Assembly: GCA_003451675.1 (NCBI GenBank)
Contig: DMCY01000043.1
Span: 1 to 25,913, forward strand
DNA length: 25,913 nt
From: Candidatus Atribacteria bacterium
GTDB taxonomy: Bacteria; Atribacterota; JS1; SB-45; 34-128
Reading direction: 5' to 3'
Shown piece by piece: positions 14,351 to 22,317 of the stretch. Every line of letters begins with the position of its first letter. The first letter of the stretch is position 1. The notes beneath the pieces are model-generated. The model saw only the letters and a program-made list of their open reading frames with translations, ran no database searches and had not been told where the DNA came from. The position numbers and the translations under genes were made by a program.

Positions 14351-15133
14351 ATGGCGCAGAAAAAAGGCTATGAACTGTTAAAAGAAAAGATTCCAGAGTT
14401 TAGAAGCACCTGGAAGAGCATAATTATATTTGTCATTTGGTTCCTACTTTTCTTGGTATGCATAATTTTTTTCCTTTGGTTTGATGGTTTAGTGTGGTAT
14501 GGAGCATTGATCAGTCAGCTTATTGTCTCATTAGTATGTTCCACCTTTGCCTATGGTCACATGAAAAATGCCAAGAGATATCGAGAAAAATATAGGGAGT
14601 TAGCATATCGGTATTTTTTCTTCCATTTTATCATGCCAATATTTGCCACCTGGTTTGCCTGTCTTTGTCACCCTCTTCTAATAGGAGGACCGGCTCAACT
14701 TCCTCTTGTTATTGCCATAATAATTGGCGTCTTTCTTATATCCATAAGACCTCTTACCACCTTACATATACTAAAAGCAGGTTTCGATAATATCGGGCAT
14801 GGGTTGGGGATATACACTATTTTTCCTGAAGAAGGCTCCAGGGTTTTCTCTGAGATCTATTCTTATATCCGTCACCCTATGTACCTGGGTTATTTTTGTG
14901 CTGCTTTAGCCCTGGCTTTCTTTAGAAATAATATATTATCTTTATTAACTGCTCTGATTTTTCTAATGCCAGTTTTTGTCGCTGTACGGCTTGAAGATAG
15001 AGAGATGATGGAAAGATTTGGAGAGAAACATAGGGAATATATCAATAATACTGGAGCATTGTTTCCACGAAAAAATATAGGAAAATTTTTAAAGCTTTTA
15101 TTCTTCTTTAAGGGAGATGAACGAAATGTTTGA
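14351..15133 (+). CDS. Membrane methyltransferase, isoprenylcysteine/phospholipid methyltransferase type
   Basis: This 260-residue integral membrane protein has about six hydrophobic segments (near 23-43, 47-66, 88-108, 117-133, 180-200 and 200-212). Its C-terminal part carries the signature of the ICMT/PEMT methyltransferase superfamily: SYIRHPMYLG (171-180), then RLEDREMMERFGEKHREY (213-230). The invariant Arg-His-Pro and the downstream Glu bind S-adenosylmethionine and substrate in known members. The natural substrate in bacteria is usually unknown. The start is ATG at 14351 with GAAGGTGG upstream. It follows the unknown membrane gene closely, suggesting co-expression. A second, shorter member of the same superfamily is at 17302. 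Confidence 0.8.
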   Translation: MAQKKGYELLKEKIPEFRSTWKSIIIFVIWFLLFLVCIIFFLWFDGLVWYGALISQLIVSLVCSTFAYGHMKNAKRYREKYRELAYRYFFFHFIMPIFATWFACLCHPLLIGGPAQLPLVIAIIIGVFLISIRPLTTLHILKAGFDNIGHGLGIYTIFPEEGSRVFSEIYSYIRHPMYLGYFCAALALAFFRNNILSLLTALIFLMPVFVAVRLEDREMMERFGEKHREYINNTGALFPRKNIGKFLKLLFFFKGDERNV

Positions 15134-15216
15134 GTAAATCTGGCTTTGGCGTTAAAGTGATTTGCAATCCTGTTTGTAAAGAGGATTTATTCTTGAAGGA
15201 GTAGAAGGAGGAGAGA

Positions 15217-15255
15217 ATGATTCGGGAGAGTGGTCTTATTTTGTCAAATGTGTAG
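15217..15255 (+). other. Possible 12-codon leader ORF
   Basis: ATG at 15217 is preceded by GAAGGAGGAGAG, an excellent ribosome binding site, and reads MIRESGLILSNV before TAG at 15253. It lies 35 bp upstream of the secreted phosphoesterase gene. No terminator/antiterminator pair was found, so this may be a leader peptide or the start of a decayed gene. Confidence 0.3.
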
Positions 15256-15290
15256 ACCTTACTCTAAAAAGATTTATAGGGGGTAAAAAT

Positions 15291-17186
15291 ATGTCAAAGA
15301 AATATATTTTTATATTACTATTGATATTTTTTTTGAGTTTAATTATTTTGAATACCAGCGTTACTACCGTCTATGCAACAATTTATAGAATAATAGATAC
15401 GGAAGGGAATACTATTCGGGTAACCACCGAACCACAGATGAAGAAATCAGAGGAAGAAGCAGGTTGTATCCTTAGCCCTATACAACCTGACATTGTACCA
15501 CCCATATCTAAGGATATCTCCCAGGTCAAAGGAATAGTGTTTGAAGACCGCAATGCAAATGGGATACAAGATATAGGAGAAACAGGTTTACCTGACATAC
15601 TTGTTTCTAATGGATTAACAGTCACTGTTACTGACGAGAGTGGAAACTATCTACTTCCGAGGGAAGGTCATTTTGTTTTCATAACTACACCTTCAAATTA
15701 TATATCTACTACTCCGTGGTATAAAAACTTACTGGAAGATAATCCACACTTTGGTTTAAAATTTACACCAGATAAAGATTCAAAGCAATTTACTTTTATT
15801 CAAATAACAGATATCCATTTAGATGCCATTGAGGAACATAGGATCTTTTTTGAGAAAGCTATAAGGGAGATTAATAAAATAAATCCTGCCTTTGTAATTA
15901 TTACAGGTGATTTATTATTGGAGGCTGAAAGAGTTACGATATCACAAGCTAAGGAGTGGTATGATATTTATTCCGGTTTAATTAGTAATTTTAATATGTC
16001 GGTATTTAATATGGTGGGAAACCATGATGTTGTAGGTATACATTATAAGAAGGATATTAGTACTGAGCCAGGATATAATAAGGAAATGTATCGAGAATAC
16101 TTCGGACCTACCTATTATTCTTTTGATTGGAGTTTATACCACTGCATCGTCTTAGATCCAAATGAATTTTTAGATGGTAATCAATTTTATAAGATACCAG
16201 ATTATCAAGTTGAATGGCTGCGAAAGGATTTATCTTATAGGCAAGGGAAGCCACTATTAGTATTTTTTCATGAGCCAACTATAACCTGGGAAGACCGTAC
16301 AGAGGTTCTAAACCTGCTCAACCAACATAGAACGAAAATGTTTTCAGGGCATTGGCATATGGATATATTGATAGATAGTCAAGGCATCCCGGAACAGGTT
16401 ACTGGTGCTCTGTGTGGGGAGTGGTGGAGTGGTGACTGTATGGATGGAAGCCCTTGTGGCTATCGCCTTATTCAGGTAGATGAGGAAAATATTTTTAGCT
16501 TTTATAAAGGTATTGGTATAGAAAGGCAGATAAATATTACCTCACCAGAACCTTTAATATATGGAGAGACAATAGTAACAGCCCAGGTCTATACTGAATA
16601 TCCTCCTCTTCAAGAAGTAAGATATCAGATTGACCAGGGTGATGTTATTCCGATGAAAATTGAAAAAGGTGGACTGTGGGATATAACTACCGCTATATGG
16701 GATACAACTTCGGTAGAAGAAGGTTATCATACTATAACTATAAAGGCAAGAGACCAAGAAGAGCTCTTCTCACAACAGATCGAAGTAAAAGTTAGTCAAA
16801 ATGAGATAATGCCTTTAGGCGAACTGGTTCCTCATTTTGAGACTTATCAGGGACACTTAATAAATGTACAAGGCAGGATAAGTTTTTCATTTAAAAATAG
16901 AGATAATACTTCGGAAAAGAAGGATATCCTTGTGATAAAAGATGAAACTGGTGATGCAGCAATATTGATAGGGGAATATAATGCCCTACCTCTACCTGCT
17001 TTTGAGCGTAATGACTTAATAACAGCAACAGTTATTCCCATTAAATATCGTTGGAAAAGCATTGAAAGAAAACATAAACTCATGATTGCACTTTACACTT
17101 TTCGATTACCAAAAAGATTTATAATATGGGAAAGATTAAAACCAAAGGGAGTATACCTATTGTGTCTGATTAAATATGTAAAATAA
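15291..17186 (+). CDS. Secreted calcineurin-like metallophosphoesterase, multidomain
   Basis: This is an exported metal-dependent phosphoesterase. Residues 1-29 are a signal peptide with V-Y-A cleavage. Residues about 78-160 form a beta-rich N-terminal domain (VKGIVFEDRNANGIQDIGE onward, a SdrB/calcineurin-N-like pattern). The catalytic domain spans about 166-360, with all metal motifs: DIH (174-176), GD (206-207), GNHD (243-246), H327 and GHWH (353-356). A C-terminal region with GALCGEWWSGDCMDGSPCGY follows. Then come an Ig-like segment (about 415-502) and an OB-fold-like segment (about 508-605). The last 20 residues, with a basic KRF and KPKG, are unlike the rest. The start is ATG at 15291 with TAGGGGG upstream. 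The substrate is unknown; cell-wall or lipid phosphates are plausible for an exported enzyme. Confidence 0.83.
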   Translation: MSKKYIFILLLIFFLSLIILNTSVTTVYATIYRIIDTEGNTIRVTTEPQMKKSEEEAGCILSPIQPDIVPPISKDISQVKGIVFEDRNANGIQDIGETGLPDILVSNGLTVTVTDESGNYLLPREGHFVFITTPSNYISTTPWYKNLLEDNPHFGLKFTPDKDSKQFTFIQITDIHLDAIEEHRIFFEKAIREINKINPAFVIITGDLLLEAERVTISQAKEWYDIYSGLISNFNMSVFNMVGNHDVVGIHYKKDISTEPGYNKEMYREYFGPTYYSFDWSLYHCIVLDPNEFLDGNQFYKIPDYQVEWLRKDLSYRQGKPLLVFFHEPTITWEDRTEVLNLLNQHRTKMFSGHWHMDILIDSQGIPEQVTGALCGEWWSGDCMDGSPCGYRLIQVDEENIFSFYKGIGIERQINITSPEPLIYGETIVTAQVYTEYPPLQEVRYQIDQGDVIPMKIEKGGLWDITTAIWDTTSVEEGYHTITIKARDQEELFSQQIEVKVSQNEIMPLGELVPHFETYQGHLINVQGRISFSFKNRDNTSEKKDILVIKDETGDAAILIGEYNALPLPAFERNDLITATVIPIKYRWKSIERKHKLMIALYTFRLPKRFIIWERLKPKGVYLLCLIKYVK

Positions 17187-17232
17187 AATGTGATAAGAGA
17201 TGGTTGTTTCTGCTCATATTCAGTAATTCGGT

Positions 17233-17259
17233 AACTTTTTAGTATAATTGTAAAAAGTT
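17233..17259 (+). promoter_or_regulatory. Perfect inverted repeat containing a TATAAT box
   Basis: AACTTTTTA (17233-17241) and TAAAAAGTT (17251-17259) are perfect reverse complements with a 9-bp centre that includes TATAAT (17243-17248). It lies about 45 bp upstream of the next gene. This could be an operator over a -10 element, though the only candidate -35 (TTCAGT) is poor, or an AT-rich terminator hairpin after the phosphoesterase gene. Confidence 0.35.
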
Positions 17260-17301
17260 TATATATTAATACACAAAAACCTTGCCTTTGGGAAACTTAA
17301 A

Positions 17302-17844
17302 TTGAAAAAGAATAAGATGAAAAAAGTTTATAAAATACTGGTCAGCCTACTTACCCTAATATTTTACTGGGTAATTTTCCCTTTATTTCTGTTCTGGTTT
17401 TCCTTTAAGGTACAAATCGGAAGATTAAATATCCCAAATTTACTTGCTTATGGAATAGGATTTATTATGGTAGTATACGGTTTATATTGGTATATAGGAG
17501 CTGGTATAGCTCAACATAAATCAGGAGTAAAAATTTCTCGAAACTATAAGTCTACTTCTTTCCTTTCTCGTTTATTTCAATTAAATCCTCCAGATAAACT
17601 GATTACTACTGGAATTTATGCTAAAAGCAGAAATCCCATGTTTTTTGGATATACTGTTATATTGATAGGAATGGGTATATTACTTCGTTCAATTTCTATC
17701 CTGGTTATTTTTGTTCCCGCTTTTATATTCTTTGACCTTACATGGATTAAATTAGAAGAAAAAAATATTAGGGAAAAATTTGGCAATAAGTACGCAAATT
17801 ATCAAAAGATTACCCCTTTCTTTATTCCTAATCATCTCTTCTAA
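17302..17844 (+). CDS. Short membrane methyltransferase, isoprenylcysteine type
   Basis: This 180-residue membrane protein has hydrophobic segments near residues 11-34, 48-68 and 117-147. The conserved C-terminal block has SRNPMFFG (109-116), Glu152/Glu153 in KLEEKNIREKFG, and NKYANYQKITPFFIP. This is the ICMT/PEMT superfamily pattern, with Asn replacing the His of the usual RHPMY motif. The start is uncertain: TTG at 17302 lies 8 nt after a GGGA, while the in-frame ATG at 17317 has no clear ribosome binding site. It is related to, but shorter than, the methyltransferase at 14351 and does not look like a direct duplicate. The methyl acceptor is unknown. Confidence 0.75.
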   Translation: MKKNKMKKVYKILVSLLTLIFYWVIFPLFLFWFSFKVQIGRLNIPNLLAYGIGFIMVVYGLYWYIGAGIAQHKSGVKISRNYKSTSFLSRLFQLNPPDKLITTGIYAKSRNPMFFGYTVILIGMGILLRSISILVIFVPAFIFFDLTWIKLEEKNIREKFGNKYANYQKITPFFIPNHLF

Positions 17845-17882
17845 AAGAAAATATTGTGGTAAGATGTGACAAGGGATGGATG

Positions 17883-17912
17883 TTGCCAGGGGACGGTTCT
17901 CTGGTAGATTTT
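17883..17912 (+). repeat. GGGGACGG-core repeat, copy 3 (degraded stem)
   Basis: GCCAGGGGACGGTTCTCTGG at 17885-17904, followed by TAGATTTTTG, matches copy 2 at 13339-13376 in the same orientation. The outer stem has lost pairing on the left side. It lies between the short methyltransferase and ridA. The rest of 17845-17981 shows no gene. Confidence 0.7.
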
Positions 17913-17981
17913 TGAACGTTTAGGCTTGTGGCTCTTTAAATATAAATTGCAATTATAAAATAAAAAAGGAGGATTGAAAAA

Positions 17982-18365
17982 ATGAAAAAAGAGGTAATGG
18001 TAAATAAAAAGGCACCCTCCGCTATTGGTCCTTATTCCCCTGCCTTAAAGGTAGGGAATTTAATATTTGTTTCCGGACAAATACCCATTGACCCTAGGAC
18101 CGGGGAGATGATAGAGGGAGATATTGAAGCAAAAACCAGAATGGTATTGGAAAATTTGAAAGCAGTTTTAGAGCCTTATTCCATAGGTTTAGAGAATGTA
18201 GTTAAAACTACCATATTTCTTAAAGATATGAATAATTTTTCCCGAGTTAATAAAGTTTATGGCGAATATTTTAAGGAAAAATTTCCGGCACGCAGCTGTG
18301 TAGAAGTATCCCGCCTTCCTAAAGATGCAGAGATAGAGATTGAAGCTATAGCTTTTTGCATTTAA
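17982..18365 (+). CDS. ridA: RidA family enamine/imine deaminase
   Basis: This protein removes reactive 2-aminoacrylate and related enamines released by PLP enzymes, protecting them from damage. The 127-residue length is exactly typical. Family blocks include [17 protein letters not shown] (10-26), [15 protein letters not shown] (29-43), [18 protein letters not shown] (73-90) and [20 protein letters not shown] (101-120), with the substrate-binding Arg104 and a Glu in IEIEAIA. The start is ATG at 17982 with AAAAGGAGGA upstream. It ends about 55 bp before the ribose operon promoter, so it is probably a separate transcript. Its presence fits an organism with PLP enzymes such as those encoded at 137 and 12151, though they are not linked. 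Confidence 0.93.
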   Translation: MKKEVMVNKKAPSAIGPYSPALKVGNLIFVSGQIPIDPRTGEMIEGDIEAKTRMVLENLKAVLEPYSIGLENVVKTTIFLKDMNNFSRVNKVYGEYFKEKFPARSCVEVSRLPKDAEIEIEAIAFCI

Positions 18366-18418
18366 TTCTGCAGAAAAAGGAACTTTTTTGCTCAGCAGCC
18401 CATTTTTTAAAATATTTC

Positions 18419-18447
18419 TTTACAGGAGAGAAAATTTATGCTAATAT
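18419..18447 (+). promoter_or_regulatory. Extended -10 promoter of the ribose operon
   Basis: TTTACA at 18419-18424, a 17-bp spacer and TAATAT at 18442-18447, with TG at the extended -10 position (TGC just before TAATAT), form a plausible sigma-70-type promoter. Its -10 element runs directly into the tandem operators. Start of transcription would fall inside the first palindrome. Confidence 0.6.
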
Positions 18448-18474
18448 GAAATCGATTTCTGAAATCGATTTCAT
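18446..18474 (+). promoter_or_regulatory. Two back-to-back LacI-type operators
   Basis: The 12-bp palindrome GAAATCGATTTC occurs twice, at 18448-18459 and 18461-18472, one base apart. With the flanking AT on each side the whole 29 bp is a palindrome apart from its central base. A central CG is typical of LacI-family sites. The position, just after the -10 and just before the rbsK ribosome binding site, predicts repression by the LacI-family protein encoded two genes downstream, released by ribose. Confidence 0.85.
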
Positions 18475-18488
18475 AAACAGGAGAAGTT

Positions 18489-19394
18489 ATGGAAAAAGTA
18501 TTGGTATTAGGAAGTATCAATATAGATTTTGTCTCCTTTGTTTCTCGCTACCCTCAACCCGGCGAAACCCTTGTTAGCAATGATTTCGGCATCTTTCAAG
18601 GAGGAAAGGGCGCCAATCAGGCGATCGCCCTGGCTAAGTTAGATGTTCCTACTTTGATGTTAGGAAAAGTAGGTAAGGATATCATCAGTAATTTCGCGCT
18701 TTCCTCGCTTCAAGAAAGCGGAGTAGATATTACCGGAATTTCTAAAAGCCAGAAAAATTCTACCGGTTCCGCTTCTATCTGGGTCAATACCCAGGGTCAG
18801 AATTCTATCGTAATCTATCCCGGAGCTAATGGAGAAGTTGACGAAGATTTTATTATCCAACATGAAAAATTCTTTGGTGGTGCCTCATGGCTTTTAACCC
18901 AATTTGAAGTCCCCTTAAAATCCATTCTATTAGCCCTAAAGTTTGCCAAAAAGCATGACTTAAAAACCATAATGGATCCTGCCCCGGTAAAAAAAATGAG
19001 TAATAACGATATATGGGGATTGGTAGATTATCTGCTTCCCAACGAGATAGAACTAAGAGAACTTACCCATGCCGAGAATGTTTTAAAAGGAATTCATATC
19101 CTTAAGTCCCGGGGAGTGAAAGAAGTTATTGTCAAATTAGGCAAACAGGGAGCAGGATATGAAGACAGGGGCACACTTAATCTGTTTCCAGCTGTACCGG
19201 TAGGGCAGGTGGTAGATACCACCGGAGCCGGAGATTGCTTTATTGCCGGCTTTTTATACGGAATGCTTCAGCAGGAAGATATAGCTCAAGCAATTCAAGT
19301 AGCCAACCTGACTGCTTCTTACTCTATCCAGAAGAAAGGGGCAGCAATATCTTTTCCGAACAAATCTGAGATTGATTGGAAGAAATTGGAATGA
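18489..19394 (+). CDS. rbsK: Ribokinase
   Basis: This enzyme phosphorylates D-ribose to ribose 5-phosphate with ATP in the cytoplasm. The 301-residue protein of the PfkB family shows the N-terminal GSINIDFV with substrate-contacting Asp (8-15), the GGKGANQ signature (38-44), and the C-terminal anion-hole/catalytic motif DTTGAGDCFIAGF near residue 245. The start is ATG at 18489 with AGGAGA upstream, 14 bp after the operator pair. It is the first gene of the rbs operon. Its TGA stop overlaps the start of the regulator gene (ATGA), indicating translational coupling. Confidence 0.93.
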   Translation: MEKVLVLGSINIDFVSFVSRYPQPGETLVSNDFGIFQGGKGANQAIALAKLDVPTLMLGKVGKDIISNFALSSLQESGVDITGISKSQKNSTGSASIWVNTQGQNSIVIYPGANGEVDEDFIIQHEKFFGGASWLLTQFEVPLKSILLALKFAKKHDLKTIMDPAPVKKMSNNDIWGLVDYLLPNEIELRELTHAENVLKGIHILKSRGVKEVIVKLGKQGAGYEDRGTLNLFPAVPVGQVVDTTGAGDCFIAGFLYGMLQQEDIAQAIQVANLTASYSIQKKGAAISFPNKSEIDWKKLE

Positions 19395-20416
19395 AGAAAA
19401 AAAGTACCATTTATGATGTGGCAAAAATAGCAGGGGTTTCTCCTTCAACAATATCAAGAGTAATGAATACCCCTGAAATAGTGGCAGAAGATACTCGCCT
19501 GAAAGTTATAAATGCCGTAAAAGAATTGGCCTATATTCCCAATATGATGGCAGCAAGTATGCCCAGGAGAAGGACAAATTATATAGGTTTAATAATACCG
19601 GATATAACCAATATATTTTTTTCTAATCTGGTAAGAGGAGTTCAGGATGTTTGTGAAAAGCATGGATACAGCGTATTGGTGGTGAATTCAGACGATAGCC
19701 AGGAAAAAGAAGGTCGTTATTTGAAGCTTTTATATTCCCGACGGGTAGATGGAGTAATTTTGACGGTGGCGGGTTATCGGGAGGAGGAGTTTCCCGAAGA
19801 AGAGATATCCTTACTTAAAAAGATGAACATAGTACTTATTGATAGAGAAATAAATGGAATGACGACTCCCATTGTTAAGGTAAATAATTTTGCTGGGGCT
19901 TATTCTGCAGTTAAATATTTACTAACAATGAAGCACAAGAAAATAATGTACTTAGCTGGAATAGAAGGGACCAGAACTAATCAGGAAAGAAAAAAAGGTT
20001 ATCTTTCTGCCCTGAAAGAAGTCTATATAAATTGGAAAAAAGAATTAGTGGCTGAGTTCCGTCTAGATACTGCTTATCAGAAAATAATACACCATTGGCC
20101 CCAGCTAAAGAATTCAGATGATCTGCCTACGGCTATCTTTGCGGCTAATGACCTGATGGCTATCGGAGCTTTAAAAGCCTTTGCCCAATTAAAGGTCCGG
20201 GTACCAGAAGATATATCCATAATCGGATTTGATAATATACCCTTTTCGGATTGTACTTATCCCCCCTTGACCACCATTGCTCAACCTACTTACCTGATAG
20301 GCCAGAAGGCAGTTGAGACCTTACTCAAAGTGATAGATAGGAAGAAAATAAAGAAATCTATAGAGTTTGAGACTGAGCTTATTGAACGGGATTCAGTATG
20401 CAGATGGGAGGTATAG
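19391..20416 (+). CDS. rbsR: LacI-family transcriptional regulator, probable ribose repressor
   Basis: This DNA-binding repressor has 341 residues from ATG at 19391, which overlaps the rbsK stop. An in-frame TTG at 19376 is rejected. Residues 5-27 (STIYDVAKIAGVSPSTISRV) form the LacI helix-turn-helix. The hinge region runs to about 61 (YIPNMMAASMPRRR), and a periplasmic-binding-protein-like sensor follows (IGLIIPDITNIFFSNL at 66-81, ending with GFDNIPFS and a TIAQP block). The recognition helix and the central CG of the GAAATCGATTTC sites upstream of rbsK fit autoregulation and ribose control. This is an inference from context. Confidence 0.88.
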   Translation: MKKKSTIYDVAKIAGVSPSTISRVMNTPEIVAEDTRLKVINAVKELAYIPNMMAASMPRRRTNYIGLIIPDITNIFFSNLVRGVQDVCEKHGYSVLVVNSDDSQEKEGRYLKLLYSRRVDGVILTVAGYREEEFPEEEISLLKKMNIVLIDREINGMTTPIVKVNNFAGAYSAVKYLLTMKHKKIMYLAGIEGTRTNQERKKGYLSALKEVYINWKKELVAEFRLDTAYQKIIHHWPQLKNSDDLPTAIFAANDLMAIGALKAFAQLKVRVPEDISIIGFDNIPFSDCTYPPLTTIAQPTYLIGQKAVETLLKVIDRKKIKKSIEFETELIERDSVCRWEV

Positions 20417-20418
20417 AG

Positions 20419-20808
20419 ATGAAAAAAAATGGAATTTTAAATCCTCAACTTAATCGAGTTATCTCTGAGATGGGGCATCGTGATATGTTAGTAATTGCTG
20501 ATACCGGCTTGCCTATTCCTAAAGAAGTGGAGAGAATTGATTTAGCTTTAAAATGCGGAACTCCTTCTTTCGCAGAAGTCTTGCCAGCAGTCCTTTTCGA
20601 ATTAAAAGTCGAAGAGGCCTATGTAGCTAAGGAAATTAAAGAAAAAAATCCTCAAACCTTAAATTTGATTTCCTTATTAATAAGGGAAGTTAAGTTTATT
20701 ACCCATGAAGAGTTAAAAGAATTATCTAAAAAGGCCAGAGCGATTGTTAGGACGGGAGAATGTAGCCCTTATGCCAATATTATTCTAATCTCAGGAGTGA
20801 TATTTTGA
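20419..20808 (+). CDS. rbsD: D-ribose pyranase
   Basis: This enzyme interconverts the pyranose and furanose forms of ribose, supplying the form used by ribokinase. The start is ATG at 20419 after GGGAGG (20405-20410), giving 129 residues. The upstream ATG at 20398 overlaps the regulator gene and precedes this ribosome binding site. The catalytic His20 is in SEMGHRDMLVIADTGLPIP, and the C-terminal RTGECSPYANIILISGVIF is the family signature. Its TGA stop overlaps the TTG start of rbsA by three bases. Confidence 0.93.
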   Translation: MKKNGILNPQLNRVISEMGHRDMLVIADTGLPIPKEVERIDLALKCGTPSFAEVLPAVLFELKVEEAYVAKEIKEKNPQTLNLISLLIREVKFITHEELKELSKKARAIVRTGECSPYANIILISGVIF

Positions 20809-22316
20809 ATGATTTAGCCTTAGAATTTATTAATATTTCTAAAAGTTTCCCCGGAGTGCAGGCTTTAAAGGAAGTCAGTATTCAGATAAAAAAAACTGAT
20901 GTTCATGCAATTGTTGGAGAAAATGGAGCTGGTAAATCAACTTTAATGAAAATAGCTGTGGGAGAATTGCTCCGCGATACCGGAATTATTAAAGTATTTG
21001 GCCAGGAAGCTCAAATTAATTCTCCTTCTGATGGCTATCGTCATGGAATTAGTTTAATCCATCAGGAATTTAGTTTAGTTCCTACTTTAGATGTAGCCCA
21101 AAATATTTTTTTAGGTCGGGAATTAACTAGAGGGCATTTATCATTTATGGATAGTAACTTAATGTATAAACAGACCGAGGAGATTTTAGATTCTCTGAAG
21201 ATGTTCCATTTAGATTCCTACTTAAAGATAAGAGATTTAAGTGTTGCCCAGAAGCAAGTGGTGGAGATTGCTAAAGCCTTATCTTTAAATTCTAAAATAA
21301 TTATTATGGATGAACCTACTGCTGCCTTAACTTTAGAAGAAACCAGCCGCCTCTTTGAAGTAGTTCGGGGGTTAAAAGCCAAGGGGGTTACCACGCTTTT
21401 TATCTCTCACCGCTTAGAAGAGATATTCGAGATAGCTGATAAAGTAAGTATTCTGCGGGATGGAGAATTAATCTTAACTAAACCGGTAGCTCAGATTGAC
21501 CGTAATCAGGTGATTAATAATATGGTCGGTCGTTCTTTAGAGTTTATCTTTCCCCCTAAGGCCAAACAGAAAGAAGAAAGTAAGGTAATTTTTGAAGTAA
21601 AAAAAATCAATAAAGAAAGACAATTTTCAGATGTTTCCTTTCAACTTAAAGAAGGAGAAATTCTTGGTCTGGCTGGACTGGTAGGTTCTGGTCTTTCGGA
21701 GGTAGCTCTGGCTATCTTCGGTCTAAATCATTTAGATACAGGAGAGATATATATAAAAGGAGAAAAAGTAGATATAAATTCACCTTTTAAAGCCATTGAA
21801 CACGGTCTGGCTTTATTACCGGAAGACCGAAGGGAATTGGGATTGGTCATTGTTAGAAGTGTATTAGAAAACCTTACTCTTCCAGCACTTTACCGGGATA
21901 TTGCCAGGAAATATTTTATTGACCTGAAGAGAGAATTATTAAAGGCCAAAGAAGCACAGAAGGAATTATCTATTCGTTTTGCTTCCTTTTCCCAGAAAGC
22001 AGAGTCTTTAAGCGGAGGTAATCAACAGAAGGTGGTGGTTGGTAAATGGTTGCTCACCAGGCCTAAGATTTTGATTATGAATGAACCCACCAGAGGGATA
22101 GATGTAGGAGCTAAATTAGAAATTTATAATATTGTTAATACTCTCGCCCGAAGAGGGATAGGGATAATCTTTATCTCTTCCGAGTTTTCGGAGATATTAG
22201 GAATTGCTCATCGAGTTTTAGTAATGAGCGAAGGAAGAATTACTACAGAATTAGATCCGAAGAATTCAACAGAAGAAAATATTTTAAAATTTGCTACCAG
22301 AAAAAAGGTGTCTTAA
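20805..22316 (+). CDS. rbsA: Ribose ABC importer ATPase, two-domain
   Basis: This is the energy subunit of the ribose importer. The 503-residue protein has two nucleotide-binding domains. Domain 1 has Walker A GENGAGKS (38-45), signature LSVAQKQ, and Walker B IIIMDEPTAAL. Domain 2 has the degenerate A-loop GLVGSGLSE usual in this family, signature LSGGNQQK (about 402-409), and Walker B ILIMNEPTRGIDVGAK, where Asn426 replaces the normal Asp ahead of the catalytic Glu. The start is TTG at 20805 (AGGAG at 20793-20797, 7-nt gap), overlapping the rbsD stop. No better start lies nearby. Confidence 0.93.
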   Translation: MNDLALEFINISKSFPGVQALKEVSIQIKKTDVHAIVGENGAGKSTLMKIAVGELLRDTGIIKVFGQEAQINSPSDGYRHGISLIHQEFSLVPTLDVAQNIFLGRELTRGHLSFMDSNLMYKQTEEILDSLKMFHLDSYLKIRDLSVAQKQVVEIAKALSLNSKIIIMDEPTAALTLEETSRLFEVVRGLKAKGVTTLFISHRLEEIFEIADKVSILRDGELILTKPVAQIDRNQVINNMVGRSLEFIFPPKAKQKEESKVIFEVKKINKERQFSDVSFQLKEGEILGLAGLVGSGLSEVALAIFGLNHLDTGEIYIKGEKVDINSPFKAIEHGLALLPEDRRELGLVIVRSVLENLTLPALYRDIARKYFIDLKRELLKAKEAQKELSIRFASFSQKAESLSGGNQQKVVVGKWLLTRPKILIMNEPTRGIDVGAKLEIYNIVNTLARRGIGIIFISSEFSEILGIAHRVLVMSEGRITTELDPKNSTEENILKFATRKKVS

Positions 22317-22317
22317 T

